Of a DNA stretch of 64,000 nt, positions 1 through 11,844 are shown piece by piece (positions within the stretch are counted from its first letter, which is position 1; the number at the start of each line of letters is the position of its first letter). The stretch is from Lycium barbarum. Taxonomy: Eukaryota; Streptophyta; Magnoliopsida; Solanales; Solanaceae. The notes beneath the pieces were generated by a model. That model saw only the letters and a list, made by a program, of their open reading frames with translations, was not told the DNA's origin and did not search any database. A program made the position numbers and the translations under genes. The stretch is from contig NC_083341.1 of the NCBI RefSeq assembly GCF_019175385.1, forward strand, positions 16,438,203 through 16,502,202, read 5' to 3'.

Positions 1-699
1 TGATGAAAGAATTTTCTGGCAAAGACGTTGACTCAGTATCCTTGTCCCAGCTAAAGGATTTTGGAGGACTAAGGGTAAAGAAAATTTGAGAGGATTACGG
101 CCGAATTCCGGTCTCCGAGTCGTCTACATATCTCGGGCTGCACGAGAATCAGGCCGTGTGTAGTTCAGGGATAACTGCGACGCCTATGAATAACGAATCC
201 CGATTGGTGCGAATCTTTGCAAAATATTGTCCCAATGTCGGATTATGATGACACTGGGTGTTATGATCGAACTTGAGAATTCTGAAACTGAACGTGCTAG
301 AACGCATGCGGAATATTTGGAGTTAGAGGCGAGTGTTCGAGGTAGATCTTTGACCCTTGTCGGGAAGTATGCATATCCTTCCCAACGCATTGCCCCAGTT
401 CGCTACCGAAGAAATAGTTCCACGTTGCGCTAAAGCTCCTGCGAAACTTAAGCTAGGTAAAATAGTCAGTGAAAATAGATATCGAAAGTAAAGCGATGTA
501 AAATAAGCCCATAAAAGCTGCAATGATGTAAATAAATGATAGCCTTTGTTGAGGCTAATGCAAATGAGGTTCTGGGCCGATGATTCATGAGAATGATGCC
601 TTTTGGAGATGATTAATGAAAAATGAGGCCTCAAATCGGATGGGCTATTTAAGCCGAATGATTTATGATAAATGAGACTTTCTAAGCCGGCATGATGCG

Positions 700-1540
700 A
701 TGCGTTTGTAGGGCATTTGAAAGTAATAATGCAATAGATGTGCAATGCGTTTGCGAGCATTGATGCAGTGCGCTTGCAGGGCATCTGAAAGTAATAATGC
801 AATGTATGTGCGGTGCGTTTGCGAGCAATGATGCAGTGCCTTTGCAGGGCATTGAAAGTAATTATGCAATGCATGTGCGGTGCGTTTGCGAGCAATGATG
901 CAGTGCCTTTGCAGGGCATTTGAATGCTATGTATGTGCGGTGATGCAGTGCCTTTGCAGGGCACTTGAATGCAATGCATGTGCGGTGCGTTTGCGAGAAA
1001 TGATGCAGTGCCTTTGCAGGGCATTGAAAGTAATAATGCAATGCATGTGCGGTGCGTTTGCGAGCAATGATGCAGTGCCTTTGCAGGGCATTTGAATGTA
1101 ATCTATGTGCGGTGCGTTTGCGAGCAATGATGCAGTGCCTTTGCAGGGCACTTGAATGTAATGCATGTGCGGTGCGTTTGCGAGCAATGATGCAGTGCCT
1201 TTGCAGGCATTTGAATGCAATATATGTGCGGTGCGTTTGCGAGCAATGATGCAGTGCCTCTGCAGGGCATTTAAATGCAATGTATGTGCGGTGCGTTTGC
1301 GAGCAATGATGCAGTGCCTTTGCAGGGCACTTGAATGCAATGCATGTGCGGTGCGTTTGCGAGCAATGATGCAGTAATGCAATGCATGTGCGGTGCGCTT
1401 GCGAGCATTCGCAAGGCGTTTAAAGGTAATAAAGCAGTGCATATGCGGTGCGCCTGCGAGCATTCGCAGGGCATTTGAAAGTAATAAAGCAATGCATGTG
1501 CGGTGCGCCTACGAGAATTCGCAGGGCATTTGAAAGTAAT
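700..1540. repeat. 60-bp minisatellite, about 12 diverged copies
   Basis: The landmark GTGCGGTGCG recurs at 980, 1047, 1107, 1167, 1226, 1286 and 1346, a period of 59-60 bp with one 67-bp spacing; further diverged copies lie at 700-940 and 1380-1540. Each unit contains CAGTGCCTTTGCAGGGCA and GCGTTTGCGAGCAATGATG. One copy near 936 is shortened by an internal deletion. Because 60 is a multiple of three, frames stay open on both strands and give long spurious Cys-rich reading frames. It lies in the retrotransposon 3' untranslated region, where Tat/Ogre elements typically carry tandem repeats. Confidence 0.93.
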
Positions 1541-2066
1541 CAAAGAAATACTTGTGCGTGGATATATTTGAAAAATCATTTTGCAAGACTCAAACGTCAA
1601 TTTATTGAAATCTCGAAAGTTATTGATATTTGAGAGGCATAATTGTTATAAGAAAGCTCAAACCGTTCGACGCGCAATCCTTGCAAGGCTGTAAACATTA
1701 CATATTTTAGCTTCCGCAACTTGGAAATTTGCATCCAAAGAAAATTTGTAAGTTTTGAGGGGTGTTGATTCGTGTTGACTTTGAAGATCCGGCTCTTGAC
1801 GCTTCATGCTTCCAACTTTGTCTGGACTTGTAACCTCCGCCTATTTCTAAGTCTTGGCCGACTAATAAAATTATCTAATTAAGAAAAATCGTACTATTTC
1901 AAAGGAAAATATGCATGGTGAAATACGTATATAGTGATAAATAATTTCTGCCGAACTCGGAACTGTGACACATTGTGAAACAAAGCGAGCGTCCTTTCTC
2001 CAAAGTCTTTCTTTTGCCTGATGACTCTGTTGGCCATATACTCTTTCATATTTCTCGATGTCGCTT

Positions 2067-2174
2067 GCGATGATGCCCTTAAAAATTGTCCCAGTTACTG
2101 GCATAGGAGGATATTGTTTTGCGATGATGCCCCTTAAAAATTGTCCCAGTTTCTGGTATAGGAGGATGTTGGGA
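2067..2174. repeat. 54-bp tandem duplication
   Basis: Two copies begin with GCGATGATGCCC at 2067 and 2121. Each continues with CTTAAAAATTGTCCCAGTT and then an ACTGGCATAGGAGGAT-like end. They differ at a few positions and lie in the retrotransposon 3' untranslated region. Confidence 0.9.
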
Positions 2175-2194
2175 TTTTGCAAATGACGACACCA

Positions 2195-2450
2195 AGCCTT
2201 ATAGAGGCTGCCTACGTATCCCACTAAGGGAATTAGGTCAAGCGTAGTTCAAATTACAAGCCAAATAAAATTAGGATTTTCTAATAATGTGACCGAGGCC
2301 CGTGTAGGCCGCCTACGTATCCCACCGCGGGAATCAGGTCAGGCGTAGTTCATGTTACAAGCAAATGGAATTTTTTAGAAATTTTTTATCTTAAAGACCA
2401 AACCTCATATAGGTTTCTTACGTATCCCGTCGGGGGAACGTAGCTTCATT
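2195..2450. repeat. Three ~100-bp direct repeats with CCTACGTATCCC core
   Basis: Cores lie at 2210 (GCCTACGTATCCCAC), 2311 (GCCTACGTATCCCACC) and about 2418 (TTACGTATCCCGT). The first two are followed by GGGAATTAGGTCAAGCGTAG and GGGAATCAGGTCAGGCGTAG. The reverse complement of a related module is in the plus-strand family member at 27821-27878, which ties both elements to one family. Confidence 0.85.
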
Positions 2451-2544
2451 ACATAAAAAGACATTACAAGAAATTACATACAAATTAAATTAAAAGCTCC
2501 TAGACATAGTATCTCTTGACGGCATCTGCGTTGAAAGCTTTCGG

Positions 2545-3640
2545 TCAAACTTCGCCGTCCATTTCTGCCAGAATTAATGCTCCTCCAGTCAGTACTCGAT
2601 GAACCATGTAAGGCCCTTGCCAGTTAGGTGCAAATTTTCCCTTAGCTTCATCTTGGCATGGGAATATGCGCTTTAATACCAATTGCCCTCGTTTGAACTG
2701 TCTCGGCCTCACCTTCTTATTGAAAGCTTTGGCCATTCTGTTCTGATAAAGTTGCCTATGACAAACTGAATTCATTCTCTTTTCATCAATGAGCATCAAT
2801 TGCTCATATCGGTTTTGTATCCACTTAGCATCACTCAACTCAGCTTCTTGGATAATTCTTAAAGATGGTATCTCTACCTCTACGGGTAACACAGCCTCTG
2901 TCCCATAGACCAAAAGATAAGGCGTTGCCCCAGTTGAAGTCCTTACAGTGGTGCGATAACCGAGAAGGGCCAGTGGCAATTTTATGTGCCAATGTCTGTA
3001 ATTGTCAATCATCTTCTGCAATATTCTCTTGATGTTTTTGTTGGCTGCTTCAACTGCTCCATTCATCTGAGGTTGATAAGGAGTGGAGTTGCGGTGAGCA
3101 CCCTTAAATGTTTCGCAAATCTCTCGCATCAGATCACCAATAAGATTAGCTCCATTATCTGTTATAATCGACTTCGGGATTCCGAATCGACAAATGATGT
3201 TGTTGCGAACAAAATCTATCACCGCCTTCTTTGTCACTTACTTGTGCGAAGATGCTTCTACCCACTTTGTGAAGTAGTCGATGGCTACCAAAATGAACCT
3301 GTGCCCATTTGATGCAGCTGGCTCGATAGGGCCAATGACATCCATGCCCCAAGCTGCGAATGGCCACGGAGAACTCGTCACATTTAATTCATTCGGCGGG
3401 ACTCGAATCAAATCACCATGAATCTGACATCGATAACACTTTTGCACAAAACGAATGCAATCTGATTCCATTGTCATCCAAAAATAGCCAGCTTGTAGGA
3501 TTTTCTTAGCCAGAGTAAAGCCATTCATATGAGGCCCACATGTACCACCATGCACTTCTTCAATCAACTTGGCTGCCTCTTTGGCATCAACACACCTCAG
3601 CAACCCCAAATCTGGAGTCCTCCTATAAAGGATTTCTCCA
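2545..3640 (-). pseudogene. Ty3 integrase fragment (one in-frame stop)
   Basis: The retroviral-type integrase would insert element cDNA into the chromosome. The N-terminal zinc module is seen as HGGTCGPH followed by CYRCQIHG. The catalytic core shows the three acidic residues in context: D in GMDVIGP, D in TDNGAN and E in NGAVEAANK. A TAA at 3238-3240 splits the core; both halves are in the same frame, so this is one nonsense mutation. The C-terminal end (RPRQFKRGQLVLKR ... GPYMVHRVL) resembles the usual Ty3 integrase tail, followed by GGALILAEMDGEV and a stop. It is the last domain of a pol polyprotein. No chromodomain is visible, as expected for the Tat group. Confidence 0.9.
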
Positions 3641-3827
3641 CTTAGGAAAAAATGGTTTGCTAACCTTCGAAGTGTTTTCTTCTGAACACTGGTTATGCCT
3701 TCTGGATAGTCTCCTGCCTTGATATACTTCTTAATATCATAATACCAAGGTTCTCCATCAGGCTCTTCATCTACATAGAAACAATAAGCCTGTTGATCGT
3801 GCACATTCACCTTGATAGGATCTATGT

Positions 3828-4401
3828 AATTCTTGTCAGGGTGCTGAATCATAGAAGACAAGGTTGCCAAAGCATCAGCGAACTCATTTTGGGCCCTTGG
3901 AACATGTTTGAACTCTACCTTGATAAACCTTTTACACAAATCTTGCACGCAATGCAGGTACGGAAGTATCTTCACATTCTTGGTGGTCCATTCGCCTTGT
4001 ACTTGATGAACCAACAAGTCGGAATCACCTATAACCAAAAGCTCTTGTATGTTCATATCAACGGCCATCCTGAGCCCAAGAATGCAAGCTTCATATTCTG
4101 TCATATTGCTGGTGCACGGAAACCTGAGCTTTGCTGAAACTGGATAATGCTGGCCCGACTCTTAAATTAAAACTGCTCCAACGCCAACCCCTTTGGAGTT
4201 TGCAGCCCCATCAAAGAACATTCTCCACCCTGGATATTCTTCTGCGATATCTTCTCCGACAAACAACACCTCTTCATCAGGGAAATAAGTCCTAAGAGGC
4301 ACATATTCCTCACCGACAGGATTTTCAGCAAGATGATCGGCTATTGCCTGCCCTTTGACAGCCTTTTGGGTAACATATACAATATCAAACTCACTCAGCA
4401 A
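3828..4401 (-). pseudogene. Second (archaeal-type) RNase H of Tat pol
   Basis: The sequence MFFDGAANSKGVGVGAVLI at about 4230-4165 and MTEYEACILGLRMA ... VIGDSDLLVHQVQGEW ... RAQNEFADALATL at 4104-3830 give the D-E-D-D pattern of an RNase H. A second RNase H between RT-RNaseH and integrase is a recognised feature of Tat-lineage Ty3 elements. A TAA at 4162-4164 breaks the domain between the first and second catalytic residues. The reading frame is otherwise continuous into the integrase. Confidence 0.85.
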
Positions 4402-5785
4402 AATTTGTCATTTGGCTAGCTTCCCAGTAGGCATAGGCTTCTGAATGATGTACTTGAGTGGATCCATTCTTGAGATGAGATAAGTAGTATATGCGGACAG
4501 ATAATGTCTCAACTTTTGTGCAACCCAAGTCAAGGCACAACAGGTGCGCTAAAATAAAGTATATCGCGCCTAGTAAGGCGTGAACTTCTTGCTCAAATAG
4601 TATATTTCTTGCTCCTTCTTCCCCGTTTCATCATGTTGTCCAAACACATCCGAATGTATTCGCTGACACGGACAAATACAACAACAAAGGTCTTCCTGCT
4701 TCTGGAGGCACCAAAACAGGTGGATTAGACAGATACTCTTTGATTCTGTCGAAAGCTTTTTGACAATCTTCTGTCCATTTGGTAGCAGCATCTTTTCTCA
4801 ACAACTTGATTATTGGCTCACATATCATCGTCGATTGTGCTATGAACCGACTAATGTAATTGAGGCGACCGAGGAAACTCATCACGTCCTTTCGACTCTT
4901 TGGGGCAGGCAATTCTTGAATGGCCTTTATCTTCGAAGGATCCAATTCTATACCACTCCTGCTCACAATAAAACCCAACAGCTTCCCCACAGGAACACCA
5001 AATGCACATTTTGCGGGATTTAACTTCAAATTGTATCGCCTCAGCCTGTCAAAGAACTTCTTCAAATATGTCAAGTGATCGGAGCTCTTTCGCGACTTGA
5101 TGATGATATCATCTACATAGACTTCAATCTCCTTGTGGATCATGTCATGAAAAATAGCAGTCATGGCTCTTATGTAGGTGGCACCTACGTTCTTGAGCCC
5201 AAAAGGCATCACCGGATAATAGTATACTCCCCAAGGTGTGATGAATGCCGTTTTCTCAGCATCTTCTTCATCCATCAGAATCTGGTGATATCCTGCGTAG
5301 CAATCAATGAATGACTGCAACCCATGCTTCGTATAGTTATCAATAAGTATGTGAATGTTCGAGAGGGGAAAGTCATCTTTCAGACTAGCCCTGTTGAGAT
5401 CCTGATAATCTACGCACACTCTGACTTTGCCATCCTTCTTTGGTACGGGCACGATATTGGCTAGCCAAGTGGGGTACCTTGCCGCTTGAATGACCTTTGC
5501 ATCAAATTGCTTGGAGATTTCTTCCTTGATTTTTAAACTCTAATCCGGTTTAATGTTTCTCTTCTTTTGTTTTACCGGAGGACAAGATGGATCGATGGGC
5601 AACTTATGCGAAAAAATGTCTGTGCTTAGACCCGGCATATCATCATAAGACCAAGCGAACACGTCTATATATTGTCTCAAAAGGTTGATCAATTCTTCCC
5701 TTTGTGACGGAGTCAAATGGACGCTGATTCTTATTTCCATCACGATTTCTGAATTTCCCAAATTTATGGTTTCTGTTTCATCCAA
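4402..5785 (-). pseudogene. Ty3 reverse transcriptase-RNase H region
   Basis: The RT palm is clear: VPKKDGKVRVCVDYQDLN, then PFGLKNVGATY and the catalytic YVDDIIIKS, followed by NPAKCAFGV and GFIVSRSGIELDP, typical of plant Tat RT. Upstream, 5785-5540 gives the RT N-terminal linker (LRQYIDVFAWSYDDMPGL), separated from the palm by one TAG at 5540-5542 in the same frame. After LLYLSVSANTFGCV the frame shifts near 4640 and continues as HDETGKKEQEIYYLSKKF, the start of the first RNase H, which then decays. The copy is non-functional. Confidence 0.9.
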
Positions 5786-5789
5786 ATTT

Positions 5790-6195
5790 GGTTTAGGCTT
5801 ATTCTCAAAATGTTCAAAATCCTTAGTTAACCCTTCAGGTTACATGTCCTCTTCATATTCTTCAAAATCTTGCTCGGTATTTACTATGGGCTCGCTTGTT
5901 TCAGTACGTGTCACATTCACAGTATCAGCAGATTTACTAGTTTGATTGTTGAAACATAAAGAATAGTTAATTAAATAAACATGAAATAAGAAATATAAAA
6001 GCATAGTTCAGATTTGGCATTTAAGCTTTCAAAATTTTGGAGGCAAAAACAACAAAAGCATAAACACGATTCAGGCCTCAATTTTGAATCGTGTTGTTTC
6101 ATCAAATACTTAATACAAATTGTCTACCAAGACTCCCGGAGAACCGGGGGTGGGGTACAAGTCCAATTGTTCAAAATATCTCCAGGTTCGGCATC
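5790..6195 (-). other. Spacer between protease and RT, possible element intron
   Basis: The minus strand here has several stops and low coding character between the acidic protease tail (ends 6196) and the acidic stretch preceding RT (about 5925-5830). Ogre elements are known to carry a spliced intron between protease and RT. This gap of about 250-400 bp is in the expected place, but I cannot assign its splice sites with confidence. Confidence 0.35.
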
Positions 6196-7574
6196 CTAGA
6201 TAGTCGGGGCTTCAGAGCATTCATCCAGAACCACATTGCATTCGGCTTCCTCCTCGGCAATGAATAAATTCTTGAAACCTTCCGCGAGGCTGTCTTCAGG
6301 TTCTTCTTCTAATGCTTGGGTGGCGGATGCTTTGAGAAATGACTGATTCAGGAGAGGAATAGGCTTTGGCAAGGGAATGTCACTTTTTCTTTTGAGACCA
6401 GCCAGTGCAATCTCTTCAGGAGTTGGCTCGTTTCCAAGACCGAATGTATCCTTCTGCTCGGGTAACTGAATCGGTTCCACGATGCCATCCAAGTTCAACC
6501 CGAGACCTCAACCAGGTTCGAAACCATTTTTCAACATTTCCCACGCCACCATCATAAGCACCTGTGGCAATTTTATTCTTTCCGTTTGAGCAACACACAT
6601 ACTTTCTTTGATATGGAAGACAGATCCATCCAGCCTTTCTACACTTTCGATAACCGGAATTGAGCTTTCGGGATAGATTGAATTGCTGCCTTCTTTATGG
6701 ATTACAACTTCTTGCTGGTTCCAGACAAATTTCAAACTTTGATGCAGGGTAGAGGGGACTGCACCAGCCATGTGAATCCACGGCCTTCCTATCAGCAGAT
6801 TGTAGCTAGCGGATATATCCATTACTTGAAATTCCACTGTAAACTCCACGGGTCTGATCTCCAAGGCCAAGTCAATCTGTCCCACGACACCTCTTTGGGC
6901 TCCATTAAAACCTTTGACTCTCACTTGGCTGTCGCGAAGTTTTCCGATATCAATGCCTAAGGCTCGGAGGGTAGTGACAGGACATATGTTCACAGCTGAA
7001 CCTCCATCAATCAATACTTTAGAAATAAATTTGTCTCTGCATTTGATGGTGATGTTCAATGCCTTGTTATGTCCCAAACCTTCGGGTGGCAATTCATCAT
7101 TATGAAACGAAACTCTGTGGGCTTCAAGGACTTCTCCAACCATGGCTGAAAACTTCTCGCTGGAAGTCCCAGCCGGAACATAAGCTTCACTCAACACCTT
7201 TGCTAAAGCGTTCCTATGAGCTTCAGAACTCATCAACAATGCCAATAAAGAAATCTGGGCTGGTGTTTTCTTTAGTTGTTCTACAACAGAATATTCTTTG
7301 GTTGGCATTTTTCTCCAAAATTCTTCAACCTCAGCCTCAGTCACAGCTTTCTTTTGGCTATTTGCTTTGCTTGGTGCTCCTCGAGGGCATAACACCGCCC
7401 AGATCTAGTCATTCCGGCCGCAACAGTTTCCACAACCAATTTTCCCTTTGCTTTGTCCCTTTCATCGGACTGATAATTCCAGGGAACTGCTTTGGTGTTG
7501 CAAGAAGGTGCTTGATCAACTAAGGCCGTGATTCTAGCCCTTGGAGTGAGCACTTCCACCTCAAATGGGGCCCT
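6196..7574 (-). pseudogene. Retropepsin-type protease region
   Basis: The aspartic protease would cleave the polyprotein. The active-site loop VLIDGGSAVN lies at residues 127-136 of the 7395-6508 frame, and the downstream YNLLIGRPWIH matches the second conserved protease strand. A TGA at 6508-6510 interrupts the same frame before an acidic tail (6498-6196). A frameshift near 7385 separates the protease frame from the upstream part at 7580-7341 (PFEVEVLTPRARI ... GMTRSGRCYA). The right end at 7574 is the point where the nested solo LTR entered. The polyprotein resumes at 11845. Confidence 0.85.
7570..7574. repeat. Target-site duplication GCCCT (left)
   Basis: It is identical to 11840-11844 and directly abuts the solo-LTR terminus TGTCACACC. 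Five bp is the length expected for a Ty3 integrase. Confidence 0.9.
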
Positions 7575-10500
7575 TGTCACACCCCATTTTAACCGGGTTT
7601 GATTTTAGGAGTATGACATTTTGGTGATTCCTGTTTGTTTTGTTTTAAGGAGTCGCCACCTAATTAATTTAACGGTGAATTAGGACACCTAGAGGTTAAC
7701 TAAGGCAGAGTTAAAATCTAAACCTCAATTAATAGTCTGCTCAACCAGTATGATTCTAGGTAAGGGCTCTATATTATCCTAAAGGGAAGGGGTTAGGCAT
7801 CCTTTAGAATCCGCTAACTACGGTTGTCCGACCAAACTTAGGTTAATTAATTAAGATTAGATGTAATGCTTAAATCTTAAGAAAATAGGTTGTAAATGTT
7901 ATTAAGGTTTTTAAAGGAAAACATAATAATGTTATTTAAACTAACTTGATGAAATACATAGTAGTCCACTTAAACATAAAACTTATGAAGGCTGTTAAGC
8001 TTTAAATAATAATTTCATTTTAAAATGAAACTTGCCAAATGTAATGATTTGTATATAAATAGAAGCTTTTAAGAGAACATTTAGTCAATTTAATTTGGAA
8101 TAAAATGATATTATATGAATATAGTGATATAGAAAATCTAAACTTGTTATGAATAGAATGCAAAAAGATTTAAAATAATGTAAATAAAGCTTTAGAATTC
8201 AATTGGTTAGATATGCTTAGTTAATCTAAACTATTTTATATATAGAATGCGAAAGGTGATGGGTTTTTATTTCTCTTCCTTATTGACTTTATTTAACTAT
8301 GTTCGGCTAAAATATGTAAAATCAAATTAATCTAAAATGTTCATAAAATACACTTGGATTAATATTTGTATGTTAGTGACGTTTAATTTTCTGATATAGT
8401 AATAAACATAATTCCTTTGATTCAAAATATTCTATTTTTTTAAAATCAATTATTCTGAAAGTAAATATTAAGATACTATAGATAACTTTAATGTAAAGAG
8501 AAGAAAACGAAACTTATGGTATTAATTATTGGTTTACTACCCGTTACTAAGACTAAACCCCACTAATTTCACTATGGTTCATCTAAATTAACAAGTGTTA
8601 GTCATGCGATACAAATTTAAATGCATAGAAAATAAAATAGAGGAGTAAATAAGGTAAATGGGCTCAGCCCATTTCAAGGCTGCTATGATCAAATGGCTAC
8701 TGGGCTTCAGCCCAATTTCATTGTATTTTGTTGTGGCCTGCTGCTGTATTTTCTATTGGGCTGTGACCCAGAAATTTCATTTTTTGTTCCTTTGGCTGCG
8801 GACAGAGCTGGGCAGAGGGGGGAAATCGTATTTCGTTGGGCCTTGGCCCAACACCGAATGCGGAGGGGGACGAGTCTCTTGGACTCGTATGCAAGGTTCA
8901 TGCAAGAAAATGAAAGAAAGAGATTAGTACATGATCAATGAATAATGTTGAACATATGAAATATAAACTCAAAAACAAATCAGTATACCATGTATATACT
9001 ATGTATATTTAAGTATAATTCATGTATACATATTCATAGCTGGTTTACATAGAGGTATATCAGTAATGCGCAAATATACCTAGCTAACTGAAATATGTTC
9101 GCAACGATGCACAAAATTTGAACAACACCAAATGATAATATAGACTATGCGTCGTACACAAGTGATGCATATATACATTTAAGTATACTTCGAGTATACA
9201 TACGCATAATTCGTAGGCAAACAGCAGTGGCGCGCACATACGCATCATTGGGAGTTAACCGAAGATTTACGCAAAGTCACATAATGTATAGCACATAGAC
9301 AGAACAAACTACCTAACTGAATACATATCAAAGCAACCATGACTGCATAGAAACCCGAAACCAAAACAGAAATAAGGTGATAAGATCAGATCTGTTTCAC
9401 TTTTAAAAACTTAAGGAATGATGTATACTCAGGTATATATTGGACAACGATAGACTTATTCGAAACATGAAGGACAATTTGGGTTAAAAACACATTAAAA
9501 CATAATAAGCATTCAACTTCTAAACTTAATCAGACCAATCATAGCATTACATCTACCATAATAATAGACCAATAGAACCAATACTCAAGCAAACAATAGC
9601 TTAAACTAGACCACCACATACTGGTAATCAGATCCAAATATATATCTGAATTCTACTTTAGATCATTCAATAACACAGGATATATGCTTAACAAGGACAA
9701 ATTACACAATGCATTCGTATATATTTAAACCAACAGGATGGCTTAAGCATAAAGTGAACTACACATTAATCAAGAGCATCTAAACATGTCTTAAACTGAA
9801 CTAACATATAATGCAGGCAAGCCGACAACAAGTAACTAAGCAGGGCAGTGAAACTACATTCTATACACATTTAAACACATCCTAGGGACATGTTGAGCTA
9901 AACAACAAGTTAAGTATAGAAACAGACTACATATCAGGACTGGAAGATAAAGAATATGGAGTTTACTGACCTTGAACTGAAGCAAACATCATTCTAAACC
10001 AGCAAAGCTAACCATATATATACTTATATTAATATAAAATCATTTAACTATACCAACAGATGAATATGCTTGCATACAATTGAACCAATAATAAAATCAC
10101 AAACCACAATATTGCACCTACTAGCAAAATATTACTAAACTAATGCAGGTTCTGCCAACATAGTTTGAAACCAATCAACATCTAATCTTCATTATGGAAT
10201 GACCAACTTTGTTGTGACAACCAAATTAATCAACATGGAATGCTTGCTTAATATAAGTACTGATCTAGAGGACACTTTAAGGTGATCAATCTAACAGGTT
10301 GGACCAACAACCAATTCAAATCTTAATATAACAAACTGTAACAGGGAATAAGCTAGGCATCATATGAGCAGCATATCAAACTGGACGATGTTAATATCAA
10401 CAAGTAACTAAACTAAAACCCATAGCTAAGGATACCTACTCATGTTGAGCTACTAACACTCATAAGTCTGTTAATAGCAATATCTAGTGTCTATTAATCA

Positions 10501-11607
10501 TGCTTAAAAGGTAACTAGAAATAGCAACTAATGCTCATTAATCATGCTTAAATTATTATTAGCTGGAAATTAAATCAAACGGCAGCCAAACATACGACAA
10601 CTAAGGCATGACAGAAATTAACAATTAAGACTAAAATAGGAGGTGAAATACTAAAGGAAGATTTACCGACCTTCTTCGGGTGCAGCGAAGTGAGGCGAAG
10701 GGGTTTCGATATCACTCGAACACTACAAACTCCGATCTCGAATTTATTCGGGCTCGAAAACAGTTGCTGGAAATGAAAGAGAACCAGAATAATCCTCTAT
10801 TTCGAATGAATATCAAAACAAGATTAAAACTTATGAAGACTTAGTAATTTTAGACGGGAATTTGAAGCGGTTAAAAGAAACTCAAAACTTTAGGGGATTT
10901 CTGCAGCTAAACAAAAATTGTTCTTGGGGAATTTTAGAAATAAAAAAAAAATCAAGATAGGGGTTTCATCAAAGATAAAAACAAATCCTTCTTGGGGTAC
11001 TCCTATGAATCAGAAAAATCCTCCTATGAATCCGAAAATCCCCCTCTTCTTGACTTGGACAACGATTATATATAGGGCGAATTAGGGTTTGTTTGAGAGG
11101 AGCGGGGGAGACAAGATTAAGTGGGGGATGACAGTGAGCGTGGGGGGGACAGAGGAGCGTGGGGGGACAGGGGTAAGTGGAGAGGAGCGGAGGGATGGCA
11201 GGTGAGTGGGGGGGGGGAGATGAGACAGAGAGGAGAGGTGAAGGGATGGGCCGGGTTTAACGGGTATGGGCTGGTCTGTTTGAGTAGTGGGCTGAAAATG
11301 TTGGGCTGGGTATTTAAAAATGTGGATTGGTTCGAAAATTGGGTTGGTTTTCACAAATTAGGCTTTAGCCCAAAATAGTTTTAGGATTTAATTATGGACT
11401 GAATTAATACGGACTAAAATATAAAATATGTAATTATTAGTGCTCAGATAAAATTATATGACATGGTAATAACCGTGTAATAATATTTAGAAAATCCACA
11501 GTAAAATAAATACTATTATTTAATTATGCAAACAAAAATGCGATGCGTGTGCGTAAGCTGGTAAAATGCCGAAATGTAAAAAATTGTGAATTATAATAAT
11601 AGTAATA

Positions 11608-11682
<75 letters not shown>

Positions 11683-11839
11683 CATAACTAATGCAGTAAT
11701 AGAATAGTGAAACGCCGGTATTGATAAAAGGCTAATAATTATAGTAAAATCTAAATATATATTTTTAATTTTTTCAAAACATATTAGAAGCATAAATAGG
11801 TATTTCGGAGGAGAGGCGGGACAAAATTGGGTGTCAACA
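7575..11839 (-). mobile_element. Solo LTR (4265 bp) of the Tat-like family, nested in gag-pol
   Basis: On the plus strand it starts TGTCACACCCC and ends GGGTGTCAACA, so on the minus strand it reads TGTTGACACCC...GGGGTGTGACA with the TG...CA ends of an LTR. It is flanked by a perfect 5-bp target duplication GCCCT (7570-7574 and 11840-11844) and interrupts a reading frame that continues on both sides. No primer-binding site or coding follows, so it is a solo LTR left by LTR-LTR recombination. It matches the LTR at 22072-26288 end to end in reverse orientation. It holds an (AAT)n tract and, near 7770-7800, the reverse complement of the CCTAACCCCTTCCC block of that LTR. No gene lies inside. Confidence 0.92.
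11609..11692. repeat. (AAT)n microsatellite inside the LTR
   Basis: About 28 uninterrupted AAT units lie within the solo LTR. The same LTR position carries AAT/ATT tracts in the other two family copies (17037-17120 and 22244-22306), with different lengths and interruptions. Confidence 0.95.
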
Positions 11840-11844
11840 GCCCT
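11840..11844. repeat. Target-site duplication GCCCT (right)
   Basis: It is identical to 7570-7574 and directly follows GGGTGTCAACA. Taking out the LTR plus one TSD copy leaves the gag-pol frame continuous. Confidence 0.9.

Larger units (their letters stand above)
1..2544 (-). other. 3' untranslated region of the Tat-like element
   Basis: There is no coherent coding between the integrase stop at 2545 and the window start. The stretch is built of direct repeats: a 54-bp duplication, a roughly 100-bp repeat carrying GCCTACGTATCCC, and a 60-bp minisatellite. A diverged relative of the GCCTACGTATCC...GGGAATCAGGTC module lies at about 105-165, beyond the minisatellite, so the untranslated region probably extends past the left edge. 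Confidence 0.7.

Noticed and set aside
323..1463. Long Cys-rich reading frames on both strands (up to 233 codons)
   Set aside because: They are products of the 60-bp minisatellite, whose period is divisible by three; the same repeat is open in several frames and fits no protein family.
700..1540. Regularly spaced repeats resembling a CRISPR array
   Set aside because: Whole 60-bp units repeat head to tail with no unique spacers, in plant DNA within a retrotransposon.
8658..8941. Overlapping plus-strand frames of 89 and 82 codons with hydrophobic segments
   Set aside because: They lie inside the solo LTR and the corresponding frame is not kept in the LTR at 22072-26288.
11082..11378. Gly/Trp-rich and Pro/Ser-rich frames
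   Set aside because: Chance frames in the G-rich part of the solo LTR; open on both strands.
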